Under the pieces are notes generated by a model, which saw only the letters and a program-made list of their open reading frames with translations, was not told the DNA's origin and ran no database searches. Position numbers and translations under genes: made by a program. This document shows positions 63,745 to 64,000 of a stretch of DNA of 64,000 nucleotides, piece by piece. How positions within the stretch are numbered: position 1 is the stretch's first letter; every line of letters begins with the position of its first letter. The stretch is from Mesostigma viride (taxonomy: Eukaryota; Streptophyta; Mesostigmatophyceae; Mesostigmatales; Mesostigmataceae), in NCBI GenBank assembly GCA_009746045.1, contig RPFO01000015.1, forward strand, positions 3,353,836 through 3,417,835. The letters run 5' to 3'.

Positions 63745-64000
63745 GAGGGTCTCGCTGCAGCTAGACCCTTTCGTGGATTCTAAAAGGGACATTTAGTTTA
63801 ATGCAAAACTTTGGCGTCTCGCTGCAGCGAGACCCTCACTTCAAGCAAAAACAAATCATTTTTAGGGTGAGCGAAAACAAGCAACCTCCCATCATGCAAA
63901 CATAAAAAAGTATACATTCCTTGGGGTCTCGCTGCAGCGAGACCCTAACGTCAAACAAAAACAAATAATTTTTAGGGTGAGCGAAGAAAGCCCCCTCCCA
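63745..64000. repeat. palindromic motif copies and a 112-bp tandem repeat at the right edge
   Basis: The palindrome appears at 63745-63769, 63814-63837 and 63922-63946; the last two are perfect over GTCTCGCTGCAGCGAGAC. From 63814 a unit of about 109-112 bp repeats, including AAACAAATCATTTTTAGGGT then GAGCGAA and CCTCCCA. It lies upstream of the CAG|ATG acceptor-like start at 63669, so it is probably the first intron or the promoter side of the large gene, cut by the window end. Confidence 0.8.

Noticed and set aside
63745-64000. CRISPR array at the right edge (repeated palindromes)
   Set aside because: Spacing is irregular, copies vary, the unit is a longer tandem repeat, and the context is eukaryotic introns.

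Overview
This window is repeat-rich nuclear DNA from a eukaryote of the green lineage, most likely a green or streptophyte alga with a large genome. The basis is mixed: a minus-strand gene combines a WRC zinc motif, a TPL-binding (TDBD) domain and a PHD finger, a set known from Viridiplantae; coding regions have GT-AG spliceosomal introns; an En/Spm (CACTA) transposase of plant type is present; and there are no bacterial operons, ribosome binding sites or rRNA. I cannot name the species. Only four host-like loci are visible: the last exon of a saposin-B protein (645-779), a TDBD/PHD gene (35821-40670, minus), a very large unrecognised gene (55181-63669, minus), and little else. Nearly everything between is mobile DNA.

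Left part (1-16 kb): a 5'-truncated LINE (1358-2391) sits in a short tandem repeat beside a decayed LINE of the restriction-like-endonuclease type (2403-5425). Then come two LINE 5' ends (5.8-6.7 kb), several CACTA termini with family-specific subterminal repeats (6.8-7.8 and 9.5-9.9 kb), a 479-bp CACTA-type MITE (8474-8952), a GA microsatellite, an ORF1-only 'half-LINE' (10.66-12.23 kb), and a LINE 3' fragment (12.4-14.4 kb) that carries two further insertions.

Centre (16.4-34 kb): a nested stack whose order can be read from target-site duplications. LINE family E (16386-33422) was split by a nearly full-length LINE C (17257-33310, 13-bp duplication). LINE C was split in its endonuclease by a 9.16-kb CACTA element (19547-28710) and, near the end of ORF2, by a half-LINE (31418-33105, 9-bp duplication). 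The half-LINE carries a 614-bp element with terminal direct repeats (32114-32727, 8-bp duplication). The CACTA transposase gene is interrupted by a 400-bp element (23161-23561) made of two copies of a 74-bp palindrome around a tRNA-like B box and three related hairpins. The CACTA element holds two divergent genes, a TNP2-like transposase and a repeat-rich partner, between decameric subterminal arrays.

Right part: after the TDBD/PHD gene, a second LINE (family B, 43.77-49.04 kb, minus) contains a 68-bp foldback element and a roughly 1.8-kb insertion with a hAT/BED remnant. It abuts a Ty3/Gypsy fragment (RNase H, integrase, PHD finger) split by a second, inverted copy of the CACTA MITE. The 51.8-54.7 kb stretch holds direct repeats, a cluster of small hairpins and more CACTA-like ends. 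The last 9 kb is one large minus-strand gene whose introns repeatedly carry a 20-26 bp palindrome.

Two themes stand out. LINE families in this window end in a small hairpin followed by (TTAA)n instead of poly(A), including non-autonomous copies. Several different small elements have the layout direct repeat - middle - direct repeat. Single-base frameshifts are frequent even in otherwise long readable genes, so base-level assembly errors must be separated from true decay.
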